A DNA stretch of 64,000 nucleotides from Candidatus Zixiibacteriota bacterium (GTDB taxonomy: Bacteria > Zixibacteria > MSB-5A5 > WJJR01 > JAJRUJ01). The stretch covers positions 1-64,000 of the forward strand of contig JAGVQM010000023.1 of the NCBI GenBank assembly GCA_020051695.1, written 5' to 3'. The translations under genes and the position numbers were made by a program. Of the stretch, positions 51,454 through 61,193 are shown piece after piece. Below the pieces are notes generated by a model. It was not told where the DNA came from. It was given only the letters and a program-made list of their open reading frames with translations, and did not search any database. The number at the start of each line of letters is the position of its first letter. Position 1 is the stretch's first letter.

Positions 51454-54174
51454 ATGAAAGAAACAATCGACAGTGTCCCCTTCGAACGCCCGCCGTTGGA
51501 CCGGGTCAATCTGGCCCTCGGGTGGGGCATATTTTTATTCACGCTGGTGATTTATACGCTGACCCGCTCGGCGACGGTGCCGTTCTGGGATTGCGGCGAA
51601 TTTATCGCCTGCTCGTACACGCTAGGAGTTCCCCACCCGCCGGGGACACCATTATTCGTTCTGATCGGCCGGGTGTTCAGCATGATCCCGGGATTTATCG
51701 TTGGTGATATCTCGGCCCGGGTCAACTGGTTGTCCGGTGTCTGCTCTGCCGGTGCGGCCATGGTCGGTTATTTCGTTTTGGCGCGTTTGATTACCGCCTG
51801 GAAATCGGATACCTACACTCCGCAGCGGCTGTCGGTATTTCCGCGGTTGGCGGTCTATGCCGGGAGTGTGGCCGGGGCGTTGTTTCTGGCTTTCTCCGAT
51901 ACCAACTGGGGTAATGCCGTCGAGGCGGAAGTTTACGGCGCGGCCATGTTCTTATTGATGACCCTGATCTGGTTGTCGCTGGTCTGGTACGAACGGCGGC
52001 AGGACCACCGCTCGGACAAATATCTGATCGCGTTGTCGTATATTGCCATTTTGTCGCTGGGGATCCACATGACCACGTTCCTGGCGATGTTTCCTATTTT
52101 CTTCATGGCGTTGCTGGCCTCCCCGCGCCTGCGCCGGGACTGGCGGTTCTGGATTACCGGCATCTGCCTGGCGCTGGTCGTGGGCAGCGTGGAGACTTTT
52201 CTGCTGCCGACGACCATCTGGCTGCTGGCGGCCACCTGCGGACACTACTGGCCGCATATTCGCCGGGGTTGGGTGGCAGTACCATTGGCGTGTATCCTGG
52301 TCGGCGGTTTCTGGTCGCTGAATATCGGCGAATGGTGGCCCATGTATCTCATGGGTTATGCGGCATCACTGGTTTTGTTTGTTGTCTTCCGTATCATGCA
52401 CGAACAGCGTTCCTGGATGCTGGCGCATCTGATCATCCTGGCCGGGCTTACCGGTTATACCGTCCAGGGGTATATTCCGCTGCGCACTGCGCATGACCCG
52501 GTCCTGGATATGAACGACCCGGAGACCTGGCAAACGTTCAAGGGTTTCCTCGAACGCAAACAGTATGGCCAGGAATCGATGTTCGAACGCGCCCTGACCC
52601 GCCGGGGCGAATGGGCCAACCAGTTCGGCCAGCACCGGCGCATGGGGTTCTGGGGTTTCTTCGATCAGCAGTATGGGTACAACGACACCGCGTTTTTGCC
52701 GTTTTTTGTGCTGGGATTGTTCGGCCTGGCCGCTGCGGTCCGGAACAAGTGGAAACAGGGATTGACTGTCTTTCTCATCTTGCTGCTTAGTTCGGTGGGG
52801 CTGATCTGGTATATGAATTTCGCCGATGGGACCAGATATAATCCGTCACGGCAGGATGCCTATCTCGAAGTCCGCGATCGTGATTATTTCTTCACGCCGG
52901 CGTTTATGCTGTTTGGCCTGGCTATGGGTCTGGGGGTGGCCTCATTGGTTGGTTTTTTGGGGAAATCCATAGAGGAGGCGCGCGTGGCGCGGCCGTTGCG
53001 TTACGCCGCCCTGGGGCTCGGAGGCGCCCTGGCCCTGCTGCCCTTGAAAACACTGGCGGTAAATTATCACCCCAACGACAAATCGAATGATTATATCCCC
53101 TGGGATTACGCTTATAACATTCTGCAGACCGCCGACGAAAACGCGGTGTTGTTCACTAACGGGGACAACGATACTTTTCCGGTCTGGTGTCTGCAGCAGG
53201 TGTACGGCATTCGTCCCGATGTCAAAGTGACCAACCTGAGTTTGATCAATACCCAGTGGTATATCAAACAGCTGAAAAACAAACTCGGGGTGCCGATTTC
53301 GTTCAGTGACGAGCAGATCGACCGGCTGGCCCACGTGATGACGCCGGAGGGCGAAATCTACCGGCTGCAGGACAGGATGATCGACGATATCATCACCACC
53401 AACCGTTGGAACCTGCCGGTCAATTTCGCGGTCACCGTTCCGGAATCCAACCGGAGGTATCAGGGGGAGGGTCTGGATGATCACCTGAAAATGATCGGCA
53501 TGGGTTTCCGGGTGGTGCCGGAGACCGGGAAAGACATGGTGGACACCACGCTCATGCATGAGAAATTCTGGAATGTCTTTCAATTCCGTTCGATCAAAGA
53601 CCCGGACCTGTATCAAACCGAGAGTGACCGGCGGTTGATCACCAATTATGCCTCCGGGTTTTTGTTTATCGCCGATGCCAAACGCAAGGCCGGCGATCTG
53701 GCCGGGGCGGTGCGGGAGGCCCGGAAGGCCATGGAGGTTCTGCCGGATGAATGGCAGCCCTATGTCTATCTGGCCCAACTGGCCGTGGACCTCAGATCCA
53801 CCGAGACCCTGGAGACCTTGATGGAAAAGGCCCTGGCCTCGCGGGCCGACATGGCCCAGGTTGTCCCCAACGTCTATTATAGTTATGAGCGGCTCGACCG
53901 GCGTACCCTGGGTCAGGGGATGCTGCGCCGCGTGCTCGAGGTCTACCCGCACAACGAAAAGGCGTTCAAGACCCTGATCAGTTCCTATCATGAGGAACGC
54001 AATTACGACACGCTGATCGCCGCGCTGCGTGAATGGGTCAGGCAAAACCCGGCCGATACCCAGTCGGCGCGGATGTTGTTTGATCTCGAAGCGCAACTGA
54101 GTACGACGGATCTGGATGATACCGCCGGTGATTCGACGCCCCGGAAAGAGGATCTTCCGGGCGATACGAACTGA
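51454..54174 (+). CDS. DUF2723 (GT117-type) membrane glycosyltransferase with TPR-like tail
   Basis: 906 residues. About 11-12 membrane spans lie between residues 20 and 540. The first outside loop has the family motif PFWDCGEFIACSYTLGVPHP then PGTPLF, with an acidic pair as in GT-C enzymes. After the last span comes a soluble region (QTADENAVLFTNGDNDTFPV) and then TPR-like helices near the C-terminus. DUF2723 proteins of Bacteroidetes-like bacteria are assigned to GT117, thought to glycosylate proteins outside the membrane. The ATG at 51454 has GGGAG rather far upstream. Confidence 0.85.
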   Translation: MKETIDSVPFERPPLDRVNLALGWGIFLFTLVIYTLTRSATVPFWDCGEFIACSYTLGVPHPPGTPLFVLIGRVFSMIPGFIVGDISARVNWLSGVCSAGAAMVGYFVLARLITAWKSDTYTPQRLSVFPRLAVYAGSVAGALFLAFSDTNWGNAVEAEVYGAAMFLLMTLIWLSLVWYERRQDHRSDKYLIALSYIAILSLGIHMTTFLAMFPIFFMALLASPRLRRDWRFWITGICLALVVGSVETFLLPTTIWLLAATCGHYWPHIRRGWVAVPLACILVGGFWSLNIGEWWPMYLMGYAASLVLFVVFRIMHEQRSWMLAHLIILAGLTGYTVQGYIPLRTAHDPVLDMNDPETWQTFKGFLERKQYGQESMFERALTRRGEWANQFGQHRRMGFWGFFDQQYGYNDTAFLPFFVLGLFGLAAAVRNKWKQGLTVFLILLLSSVGLIWYMNFADGTRYNPSRQDAYLEVRDRDYFFTPAFMLFGLAMGLGVASLVGFLGKSIEEARVARPLRYAALGLGGALALLPLKTLAVNYHPNDKSNDYIPWDYAYNILQTADENAVLFTNGDNDTFPVWCLQQVYGIRPDVKVTNLSLINTQWYIKQLKNKLGVPISFSDEQIDRLAHVMTPEGEIYRLQDRMIDDIITTNRWNLPVNFAVTVPESNRRYQGEGLDDHLKMIGMGFRVVPETGKDMVDTTLMHEKFWNVFQFRSIKDPDLYQTESDRRLITNYASGFLFIADAKRKAGDLAGAVREARKAMEVLPDEWQPYVYLAQLAVDLRSTETLETLMEKALASRADMAQVVPNVYYSYERLDRRTLGQGMLRRVLEVYPHNEKAFKTLISSYHEERNYDTLIAALREWVRQNPADTQSARMLFDLEAQLSTTDLDDTAGDSTPRKEDLPGDTN

Positions 54175-54241
54175 GCGGGGCCGGTAGTGAGCACGCCGAC
54201 CGGCCTGCGGTCCGGGGCCGGCAGGGGAGGATGGATTTTTT

Positions 54242-55381
54242 TTGGGCTTTCGCATTCTGGCGGTTAATTGGCAGGACCTGAAAAACCCGCTGGCCGGCGG
54301 CGCCGAGGTCCACCTGCAGGAAATACTTTCGCGCCTGGGCCACTGGGGCCACGAGGTGACCCTGTTGTGTTCCGGGTTTGCCGATGCCCCGGCCGAGGAA
54401 ACATATAGCGGGCAGCACATCATCCGCCGCGGCCGGCGGATGAACTTCAACTGGGTCGCGCCATTGCACGCGCGGCGGCTGTTAGCCGAAAGAAAATACG
54501 ATATCATTCTTGAAGATATCAACAAGATCCCTTTTTATCTGCCGCTGTTTTCCGGGGTGCCGCTGCTGGCGATTGTGCCGCACCTGTTTGCCACCACGGT
54601 ATTTCAGGAGATCAACCCGGTCCTGGCCACATACATTTATCTGATGGAGCGGCCGGTCAGTCTCGTTTATAAAGAATCGCCTTGGATGGTCATCTCGGAG
54701 AGCACCCGGGATGATCTGGTTGCGCGGGGTGTGCCGTCCGATAACATCACGGTGGTCCATTGCGGAATCGACCATCAGGTGTATCGCCCCGATCCGGACG
54801 GCGCACGGTTTGCCCAACCGACTATCGTATACCTGGGCCGCCTGAAAAAATATAAAAGCGTAGATCACATTATCCGTGCCGCCTCCTGTCTGCCCGATTC
54901 GGTCGGTGATTGGCGCCTGGTGATCATCGGTGAGGGGGATGACCGGCCGCGGCTGGAAGGCCTTACCCGTGAACTAAAGCTTACGCAGCGAATCACATTT
55001 ACCGGCTTCGTCGATCAGCAGACCAAGGTCGATTATCTGCGCCGCGCACATATTGCCGTGTGCGCGTCGTTGAAAGAGGGCTGGGGCCTGACGAATATCG
55101 AAGCCAATGCCTGCGGCACGCCGGTGGTCGCCGCCGATGTCCCCGGGTTGCGCGATTCGGCCCGTGACGGCGAGACCGGGTTGTTGTTTCCCCATGGGGA
55201 CATCGAGGCCTTGCGCGAGCGGCTGACGCGGCTGTTGACCGACCGGGGATTGTGGGAAAAACTATCGCGGGGCGGTCTGGCCTGGGCGGCATCATTTCAC
55301 TGGGACGAAACGGCGCGGGCGACCGAGGCCCTGATTGGACGCATTGTTGCCGGCCGGACGGGACAGGGCGCATCAGCATGA
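54242..55381 (+). CDS. GT4-family glycosyltransferase
   Basis: 379 residues with the GT-B fold. The N-terminal half has NPLAGGAEVHLQEILSRL, the acceptor side. The C-terminal half has TIVYLGRLKKYKSVDHII and the nucleotide-sugar motif ASLKEGWGLTNIEANACGTP, with the E-x7-E glutamates. The start appears to be a TTG preceded by GGGGAGG at a slightly long distance; an ATG at 54231 in the middle is out of frame. A run of eight Ts spans the start region. It is cytoplasmic, and its ATGA overlap with the next gene shows an operon. Confidence 0.88.
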   Translation: MGFRILAVNWQDLKNPLAGGAEVHLQEILSRLGHWGHEVTLLCSGFADAPAEETYSGQHIIRRGRRMNFNWVAPLHARRLLAERKYDIILEDINKIPFYLPLFSGVPLLAIVPHLFATTVFQEINPVLATYIYLMERPVSLVYKESPWMVISESTRDDLVARGVPSDNITVVHCGIDHQVYRPDPDGARFAQPTIVYLGRLKKYKSVDHIIRAASCLPDSVGDWRLVIIGEGDDRPRLEGLTRELKLTQRITFTGFVDQQTKVDYLRRAHIAVCASLKEGWGLTNIEANACGTPVVAADVPGLRDSARDGETGLLFPHGDIEALRERLTRLLTDRGLWEKLSRGGLAWAASFHWDETARATEALIGRIVAGRTGQGASA

Positions 55382-56469
55382 GAAAAAAAGCGATCATTGG
55401 CGCGGTCATCTCGCTGGCCATTCTGGCGGCGATGCTGATGGTCGTGGATTACGGCCAGCTCTGGACGGCTTTGCGACGGGCGCAGTATGTGTATCTTGTG
55501 CCGTTTGTCGGCATTGTCATTTTCAGTATGGTCCTGCGCGCCTGGCGCTGGCGGCTGATTGTCTCGCCGCTGGGGCGGGTGCCGATGGCCCGGTTGTATG
55601 CCTCGACGATGATCGGCTTTATGGCCAACAATATCCTGCCCGCCCGGCTGGGCGAGGCGGTGCGGGCCTATTCGCTGGGCGCGCGCACGGGGATTTCCCG
55701 TTCGGCGTTGTTCGGCACGATTATTGTTGAGCGGGTCTATGATTCGTTCACGCTTTTGGTTATGCTGTGGATTGTTTTTTTGTTTTCCCGGGCGGCAAAT
55801 ACCACCGATGCGGCGGCGATCAAATCTTTTGGGTATATATTTCTAGTGATCAATATCGGGTTGTTGCTATTGCTGGTCCTGTTGCAGCGAAAGACTGAGG
55901 CGACCCTCAACTGGCTGGGGCGCCTGTCTCACTGGCTGCCTAAGAAAGTCCGTACCCCCGCGCGGGAAATCGCTGAAAAATTCGCCCGCGGGCTGACTCT
56001 CGCGCCGGGTGTCAAAAATACCATCGGCATCATTTTTTCCTCGCTGGTGCTGTGGACGGTCATGGCGTTGTCCAATTACCTGATTTTCCTGGCGTTTGGT
56101 TATGGCCCGTCGCCGAGCGACGGCGCGCATTATTTGCCGATCGAAGCTTCGTTTGTCGTACTGGTGGTGGTGTCGTTGGCCATTACCGTGCCGTCGACTC
56201 CGGGTTATTTTGGTGTGTTCCACGCCGGGTGCGTATTGGCGTTGAAGGTGTATCTGGATGTTCCCGCCGGGAGTTTCGTCAGCGAGGCGGCGGCCATTGC
56301 CATCGTGATGCATGCCGCACAATACCTGCCGATCACCCTGCTGGGTTTTTATCATCTCAAGAACGAGCATCTCAGGTTCAGCACCACCGATGGCCGGATC
56401 GAAATCGAAACTGAAAAAGCTGCCGAGGGCCTGCCGCCCGGCGGCGGTGAAGCAGGCAGCGCCCCCTGA
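55378..56469 (+). CDS. Lysylphosphatidylglycerol synthetase-like integral membrane protein (UPF0104)
   Basis: 363 residues with about eight spans. VLRAWRWRLIVSPLGRVPMA, NNILPARLGEAVRAYSLG and TPGYFGVFHAGCVLAL are typical of the UPF0104/AglD-MprF transmembrane domain. Only the membrane part is present; the aminoacyl-transferase domain of MprF is absent. Such proteins may flip or transfer lipid-linked groups, but the role is not settled. Its start lies in the ATGA overlap with the GT4 gene. Confidence 0.85.
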   Translation: MRKKAIIGAVISLAILAAMLMVVDYGQLWTALRRAQYVYLVPFVGIVIFSMVLRAWRWRLIVSPLGRVPMARLYASTMIGFMANNILPARLGEAVRAYSLGARTGISRSALFGTIIVERVYDSFTLLVMLWIVFLFSRAANTTDAAAIKSFGYIFLVINIGLLLLLVLLQRKTEATLNWLGRLSHWLPKKVRTPAREIAEKFARGLTLAPGVKNTIGIIFSSLVLWTVMALSNYLIFLAFGYGPSPSDGAHYLPIEASFVVLVVVSLAITVPSTPGYFGVFHAGCVLALKVYLDVPAGSFVSEAAAIAIVMHAAQYLPITLLGFYHLKNEHLRFSTTDGRIEIETEKAAEGLPPGGGEAGSAP

Positions 56470-56485
56470 TTCGCGGCGGTACGCT

Positions 56486-58717
56486 ATGCGGACGATGTTT
56501 TCCCCCAACCTGCCGTCACGCGCTGCGGCCCTCTTCCGGCGCCCCATTTTCTGGATCGTTGTATTCTGTTTTGTCGTCCGGTTAATCTTCATTTTCCGGG
56601 GCACGCTGCCGCCCGTGCAATTCGACGCGCGAATTTATGTTTCCTGTGCGCTGGCGCTGCCCGTCGCGGTCACCCACCCGATGATATTATTCGATGAACA
56701 CGCCCGGAAAAATATCAGTTACGATCTGCTATATGGCGATGTCCTGCGCGGGGAGACGGTCCACTGGCTGTACTACACGCCCCCGAGTTTTGATGAAGCC
56801 CTGGAAAGTGTGTTTTTTGCCGGGCCGGTATATCCAGCGGTGCTGAGTGTGTTGTTCTGGCCTGACTGGTGGCAGGATTTTGCCGCCGCGCGGGTGGCCA
56901 ATGCGGTCTTTGACGCGGTGACCTGCGCGCTGCTGTTTTGGTTGTTGCTGATGACCGTGGGCAAAGTCACCGCCCATGCGGGGGCGGCGCTGTTGGCAGT
57001 CTATCCGGGGTATATTATCAAATGCGGCGAGCTTAACCTCGAACCGATCTCCGGGATGCTTACTATTTTGGCGGTCACGTTGGCGGTCTCGGCCATAGTC
57101 CACGAACGGCCGCGGCGGTTTGCCGCAGCCGGGGCAGTGCTGGGGCTTTTATTGCTGACCAGGGCGGCTGCGGCGGGATTAGTCGTCTTTTTAGCGGCAG
57201 GCATCGCCCTGGCTTTGTGGCGCGAACGGGCGCGGATCATTCCGGCGCTTGTCCGACTGGGTGTGGGGTTTGCCGTACCGGTGTTGCCGTGGGTCATCCT
57301 GGTCTGGGTGTATTATGGGGTCCCGGGGGTCCGCGATCCCGAATACGGCGCCGCAAATTTCCGTTCATCCAACATGCTGCCGAACCGGGGATACGACCTC
57401 GATCATGCGCGCGCGGATTTTTGGACGTATCCGGTAGGGCAGGCGATGGTGTCGCAACCCGGCGAATATTTTAAGTTGTATGTTGAAAAATTTTATCGCC
57501 TCTGGAACCGCTCTTACAACGATTATCGCAATTCCCTGCTGGTGGGCGTGACCGCGCAAACGTGGTCTCACCGTTTGTTGGTTTTGCTGGCGATCATCGG
57601 TTTGTTCTTCTGGCCGACGCAATTCAACCGCCACGCGGCGCTGGTGGCAATTGCGGTAATTGCGTATGTCTCGGTCCTGCACACGATCTGGCATTCACTC
57701 ACGCGGTATGCCCTGCCGGTGATCCCGCTGGTCATCGGCGCGGCGGTGGTCGGCGTTGCCGTACTCGGGCGGCGATTGAATGCGCATCTGTCATTTTCCC
57801 GCTGGTGGCCCTTGGGCGCCGCAGCCATCCTCACTTATCTTGTCTGGGGCCGGCTGGATGTCGGCATGCTGTTGGGTGTTGCCGGTTCCTTGGCGCCGCA
57901 CACCGTCCAGGTGCTGGTGGTAACGGCTCGGGCAGTGGTCCTGCTGGGTGATATATTTCTGGTGTGCCGGTGGCTGGGCTGGTCGCGGCGTACGGTATGG
58001 CTGTTTGGCGGTGCTTTGCTGGCCGGTCAGGTGTTATTATGGGTCAAAGCGATGGCGCCTGAATGTTGGGTGGAATGGTCGACAAAATTGTATCACGAAT
58101 CGCAGGTAGCCGAACGGGTGATCAGGGTACCCCAGGACTATGATTGGGGGGAATTCAAAAGCGTATTCCTCGCGTTGGACATTCAATCAGGTGGGGGGAC
58201 GGATTTTACCTTGTATGTCCAGGCCGATTCCACGGTGTTTGCGTTCCCCGGAGGGGAGTTCACCGGGTTTTTTTATGCCAAGCCGACGTACCAGCCGTTT
58301 TTACGGGCGTATGGCAAGCGGCAGGATGAAATCCGGCAGTGGGTTAACGTAGTAGTCAGCAGTCCCCAGGTCACCTCGCTGAGCGAAAAGGGAGAATTGC
58401 TGGTGCGGGTCTGGGTCAGCGGCGGGGACGCCGAGAAAAACTATGTCCGGCTGTTTGGCGATTACCGGGCCGCTGACCAGTGGGACCGCTGGCCGGGCCC
58501 GACGTTTTTCAATACTTCGGTCGAACGGTTGTATGAAGAAGACGACCCGCGCATCTGGGAACCGATTCCGCGGGCCCTGGCCGGCGCCACCAACCGCCGC
58601 CGGGGGCCGGAGGGGTTGGAGCCGCTCGATTTGTCGGAAACGCCCGGTCTGCAAAACGGCGATTATCGCATACTCATCCTGGGAGCGATCAGCCCGGACG
58701 CTCACGTATATTTCTAA
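56486..58717 (+). CDS. GT39-like (PMT/ArnT type) membrane glycosyltransferase
   Basis: 743 residues. The first outside loop has an acidic residue in PVQFDARIYVSCALALPV, as in GT-C glycosyltransferases, and about ten spans follow to residue ~535. The last ~200 residues are a soluble beta-rich domain outside the membrane. The enzyme should use a lipid-phosphate sugar to modify an external acceptor. The start at 56486 lies 16 bases after the UPF0104 gene, with only a weak ribosome binding site. The donor and acceptor are unknown. Confidence 0.8.
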   Translation: MRTMFSPNLPSRAAALFRRPIFWIVVFCFVVRLIFIFRGTLPPVQFDARIYVSCALALPVAVTHPMILFDEHARKNISYDLLYGDVLRGETVHWLYYTPPSFDEALESVFFAGPVYPAVLSVLFWPDWWQDFAAARVANAVFDAVTCALLFWLLLMTVGKVTAHAGAALLAVYPGYIIKCGELNLEPISGMLTILAVTLAVSAIVHERPRRFAAAGAVLGLLLLTRAAAAGLVVFLAAGIALALWRERARIIPALVRLGVGFAVPVLPWVILVWVYYGVPGVRDPEYGAANFRSSNMLPNRGYDLDHARADFWTYPVGQAMVSQPGEYFKLYVEKFYRLWNRSYNDYRNSLLVGVTAQTWSHRLLVLLAIIGLFFWPTQFNRHAALVAIAVIAYVSVLHTIWHSLTRYALPVIPLVIGAAVVGVAVLGRRLNAHLSFSRWWPLGAAAILTYLVWGRLDVGMLLGVAGSLAPHTVQVLVVTARAVVLLGDIFLVCRWLGWSRRTVWLFGGALLAGQVLLWVKAMAPECWVEWSTKLYHESQVAERVIRVPQDYDWGEFKSVFLALDIQSGGGTDFTLYVQADSTVFAFPGGEFTGFFYAKPTYQPFLRAYGKRQDEIRQWVNVVVSSPQVTSLSEKGELLVRVWVSGGDAEKNYVRLFGDYRAADQWDRWPGPTFFNTSVERLYEEDDPRIWEPIPRALAGATNRRRGPEGLEPLDLSETPGLQNGDYRILILGAISPDAHVYF

Positions 58718-58729
58718 ATTGAGGAGCAT

Positions 58730-59740
58730 ATGATCAATCTTGGCATTATTGGTGCAGGGTACTGGGGGCCAAACCTGGTCCGGAATTTTAACGCGCACCG
58801 GGATTGTACCGTGCTGGCAGTGGCCGACGCCAAACCCGACCGGCGCGAGTTTATCCAGGGGCAGTACCCGGCGGTGAATGTCATCGCCGACGGTTTCGAA
58901 TTGATCGGCAATACCAGGATCGACGCGGTGGTCATTGCCACACCCGTCGGATTGCATTACGATCTGGCAAAGTGCGCACTGCAGGCGGGCAAACATGTCC
59001 TGCTGGAAAAACCAATGACCGCCTCCGCGGCCCAGGCGCGGGAATTAATCGACCTGGCCGAGCAGAAAAACCTGCGGCTGATGGTCGATCACACTTTTAT
59101 CTACAACGGCGCGGTGCGCAAAGTCCGCCAACTGATCGACAAGGGCGAAATCGGCGATGTGTTGTATTTCGATTCGGTGCGTGTCAACCTCGGGTTGTTT
59201 CAGCACGACGTAAATGTCATCTGGGACCTGGCGCCGCATGATGTGTCGATCATGGACCACCTGATGGCCGATAAAGCAATCGCCGTCTCGGCCATCGGCC
59301 GAAAACATTTCAGCGAAACGCTGGAGGATATGGCCTATCTGACCGTATTGTTCGACTCGACGGCCATTGCTCATTTTCATGTCAACTGGATCGCGCCGGT
59401 GAAAGTGCGCACTACGCTGATCGGCGGCACCCGGAAAATGGTCGTCTATGATGATATGGAATCCTCCGAGAAGATCAAAGTGTACGACAAGGGTGTCGAG
59501 CTGCTGACCGATGAGGAAGCCCGGCGCAAAATCCTGGTCGAGTACCGCGTGGGGGACATGACCGCGCCGAAAATCGACAGTACCGAGGCGCTGCGGCTGA
59601 TGTCGCGCGAATTTTTGGACGCAATTGCCGAGGGCCGCGCGCCGCTGACCGACTGCCACGCGGGATACCGGGTGGTGCAGATACTGGAAGCCGCCAACCG
59701 GTCACTGGCCGATAACGGCAAGATGATCCCACTGGCCTGA
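58730..59740 (+). CDS. Gfo/Idh/MocA-family sugar dehydrogenase (WbpB-like)
   Basis: 336 residues. N-terminal NAD-binding motif LGIIGAGYWGPNLVRNF, then VVIATPVGLHYDLAKCAL and the EKP motif KHVLLEKPMT, whose lysine is catalytic. The C-terminal domain has DLAPHDVSIMDHLM with its histidine. The closest well-known type oxidises UDP-GlcNAc or UDP-GlcNAcA at C3 (WbpB) in the synthesis of di-acetamido sugars. GAGGAG lies right before the ATG. The acetyltransferase two genes downstream supports that reading, but an aminotransferase is missing here. Confidence 0.85.
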   Translation: MINLGIIGAGYWGPNLVRNFNAHRDCTVLAVADAKPDRREFIQGQYPAVNVIADGFELIGNTRIDAVVIATPVGLHYDLAKCALQAGKHVLLEKPMTASAAQARELIDLAEQKNLRLMVDHTFIYNGAVRKVRQLIDKGEIGDVLYFDSVRVNLGLFQHDVNVIWDLAPHDVSIMDHLMADKAIAVSAIGRKHFSETLEDMAYLTVLFDSTAIAHFHVNWIAPVKVRTTLIGGTRKMVVYDDMESSEKIKVYDKGVELLTDEEARRKILVEYRVGDMTAPKIDSTEALRLMSREFLDAIAEGRAPLTDCHAGYRVVQILEAANRSLADNGKMIPLA

Positions 59741-59794
59741 TATCCGGCGTACCCCGGACTGAGGCAATCCGGGTTGGTGTCCGTGGGCAAGAAT

Positions 59795-60526
59795 ATGACT
59801 GAACGTACCGGCGAACACCTGCGGGCTTTGGCCGCAATCGTGGTCTACAACGAAGGCGAAAAACTGCGCCGGACGTTGCAGACCATCCCCGAGCGGCGTT
59901 CGTATGATGTGCTCATTGTCGATGATGCCTCGACCGACGGCATCGGGAAGGTCCTCGCGGAATTTCCCTACCCCCATATCTCGCACGAACGGAACGGCGG
60001 AGTCGGCCGGGCGATCAAGACCGCCATCGCCTATGCGTTGGCGCACGACTACGATATCCTGGCCATCGCAGCGGGCAACGGCAAAATGCAGCTTGAGGAA
60101 ACCGATTCTCTGCTCGCGCCGATCCGTGCCGAGGGGGTCGATTATGTTCAGGGGTCGCGCTATTTATCCGGCGGGCGGTATGAAAACCTGCCGTTGTTCC
60201 GGCGCATCACCATCCCGATTTTCACAAAGCTGGTCTGGTTCCTGACCGGATACAAAGGCACCGACGCCACCTGCGGTTTTCGGGCTTATCGGCTGGACCT
60301 GGTGCGGCGGCCGGAGGTCAATGTCGAACAGGACTGGCTCGACAAGTATGAACTGGAATTCTATTTGCATTATTACGCGACCAAACTCGGCCTGAACATC
60401 AAAGAAGTGCCGATTTCGATGATTTATCCGCCGAGTATGAAGAATTATTCGAAAATCAAAGCCATTACCGGCTGGTGGAGCATGCTGCGCCCCTGGGTCT
60501 ACCTGAAGCTGGGTTTGCGCAGGTAA
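59795..60526 (+). CDS. GT2-family glycosyltransferase (dolichyl-phosphate mannose synthase-like)
   Basis: 243 residues with the GT-A fold: AAIVVYNEGEKLRRTLQTIP, the nucleotide site VLIVDDASTDG, the metal-binding area AIAAGNGKMQ, and GSRYLSGGRYENLPLFRR. Such enzymes make polyprenyl-phosphate sugars, the donors needed by GT39-type enzymes like the one upstream. The D-x-D is replaced by a less usual GNGKMQ stretch. Earlier TTG and GTG codons could also serve as starts. The Gfo/Idh gene ends 54 bases before. Confidence 0.85.
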   Translation: MTERTGEHLRALAAIVVYNEGEKLRRTLQTIPERRSYDVLIVDDASTDGIGKVLAEFPYPHISHERNGGVGRAIKTAIAYALAHDYDILAIAAGNGKMQLEETDSLLAPIRAEGVDYVQGSRYLSGGRYENLPLFRRITIPIFTKLVWFLTGYKGTDATCGFRAYRLDLVRRPEVNVEQDWLDKYELEFYLHYYATKLGLNIKEVPISMIYPPSMKNYSKIKAITGWWSMLRPWVYLKLGLRR

Positions 60527-60571
60527 CGTCGATCGTCATTCAACGCCACAGTGCAAAAAACGGAGTCTCGT

Positions 60572-61069
60572 GTGTCGCAACAAAAGATAACCGCTGATTT
60601 TTCACGTATTGCCCCGGATGTCCGCTTCGGCCGGGATGTCAAAGTGTTCGGGTTTGTGAACCTGTATGGCTGTGAAATCGGCGACGAATCGAAAATCGGC
60701 TGCTTTGTCGAAATTCAGAAAAACGCGAAAATCGGCCGGCGGGTCAAAGTGTCCAGCCATACGTTTATTTGTGAGGGCGTGACCATCGAAGATGAGGTCT
60801 TTATCGGGCATGGCGTGATGTTTATCAATGACCGCTACCCGCGCGCCGCGACCGCCGGCGGCTTGCAGACCGAAGCCGACTGGTCGGTCGTGCCTACCTT
60901 CATCCGCAAAGGGGCTTCCCTCGGCAGTGGGGCGGTGATCATGTGCGGGGTCACTGTCGGCGAACGGGCGATCATCGGCGCGGGCGCGGTGGTCACCAAA
61001 GATGTGCCGCCGGATGCGATCGTGGCCGGGGTCCCGGCCCGTGTACTGCGCAAAAGTGAGGGTGTATAG
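60572..61069 (+). CDS. Hexapeptide-repeat acyltransferase (WbpD-like)
   Basis: 165 residues forming a left-handed beta-helix: [59 protein letters not shown]. It ends in the standard tail [20 protein letters not shown]. The [17 protein letters not shown] and NDRYPRA stretch is common to sugar N-acetyltransferases such as WbpD. A GTG at 60572 with GGAG six bases upstream is the best start; a GTG seven codons earlier lacks one. It ends the glycan gene set. Confidence 0.85.
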   Translation: MSQQKITADFSRIAPDVRFGRDVKVFGFVNLYGCEIGDESKIGCFVEIQKNAKIGRRVKVSSHTFICEGVTIEDEVFIGHGVMFINDRYPRAATAGGLQTEADWSVVPTFIRKGASLGSGAVIMCGVTVGERAIIGAGAVVTKDVPPDAIVAGVPARVLRKSEGV

Positions 61070-61193
61070 CCCGGCTGAGTACCGCTCGGAATGACAACGG
61101 GTGAATGGACCCGACGAAAAGGCGTAGCGCCAGGGGCGGATATCGGTTATACTATTGCGCTATGATTTGAGAGTCAGGTAACAGGGGGAGACG

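Noticed and set aside
54231-54243. ATG just before the GT4 gene and a run of eight Ts, suggesting programmed slippage
   Set aside because: The ATG touches its ribosome binding site with no spacing, and the frame from the TTG at 54242 already gives a complete GT4 N-terminus, so slippage is not needed.
52942-54525. 527-codon minus-strand frame opposite the DUF2723 gene
   Set aside because: Antisense shadow; no family match and no ribosome binding site.
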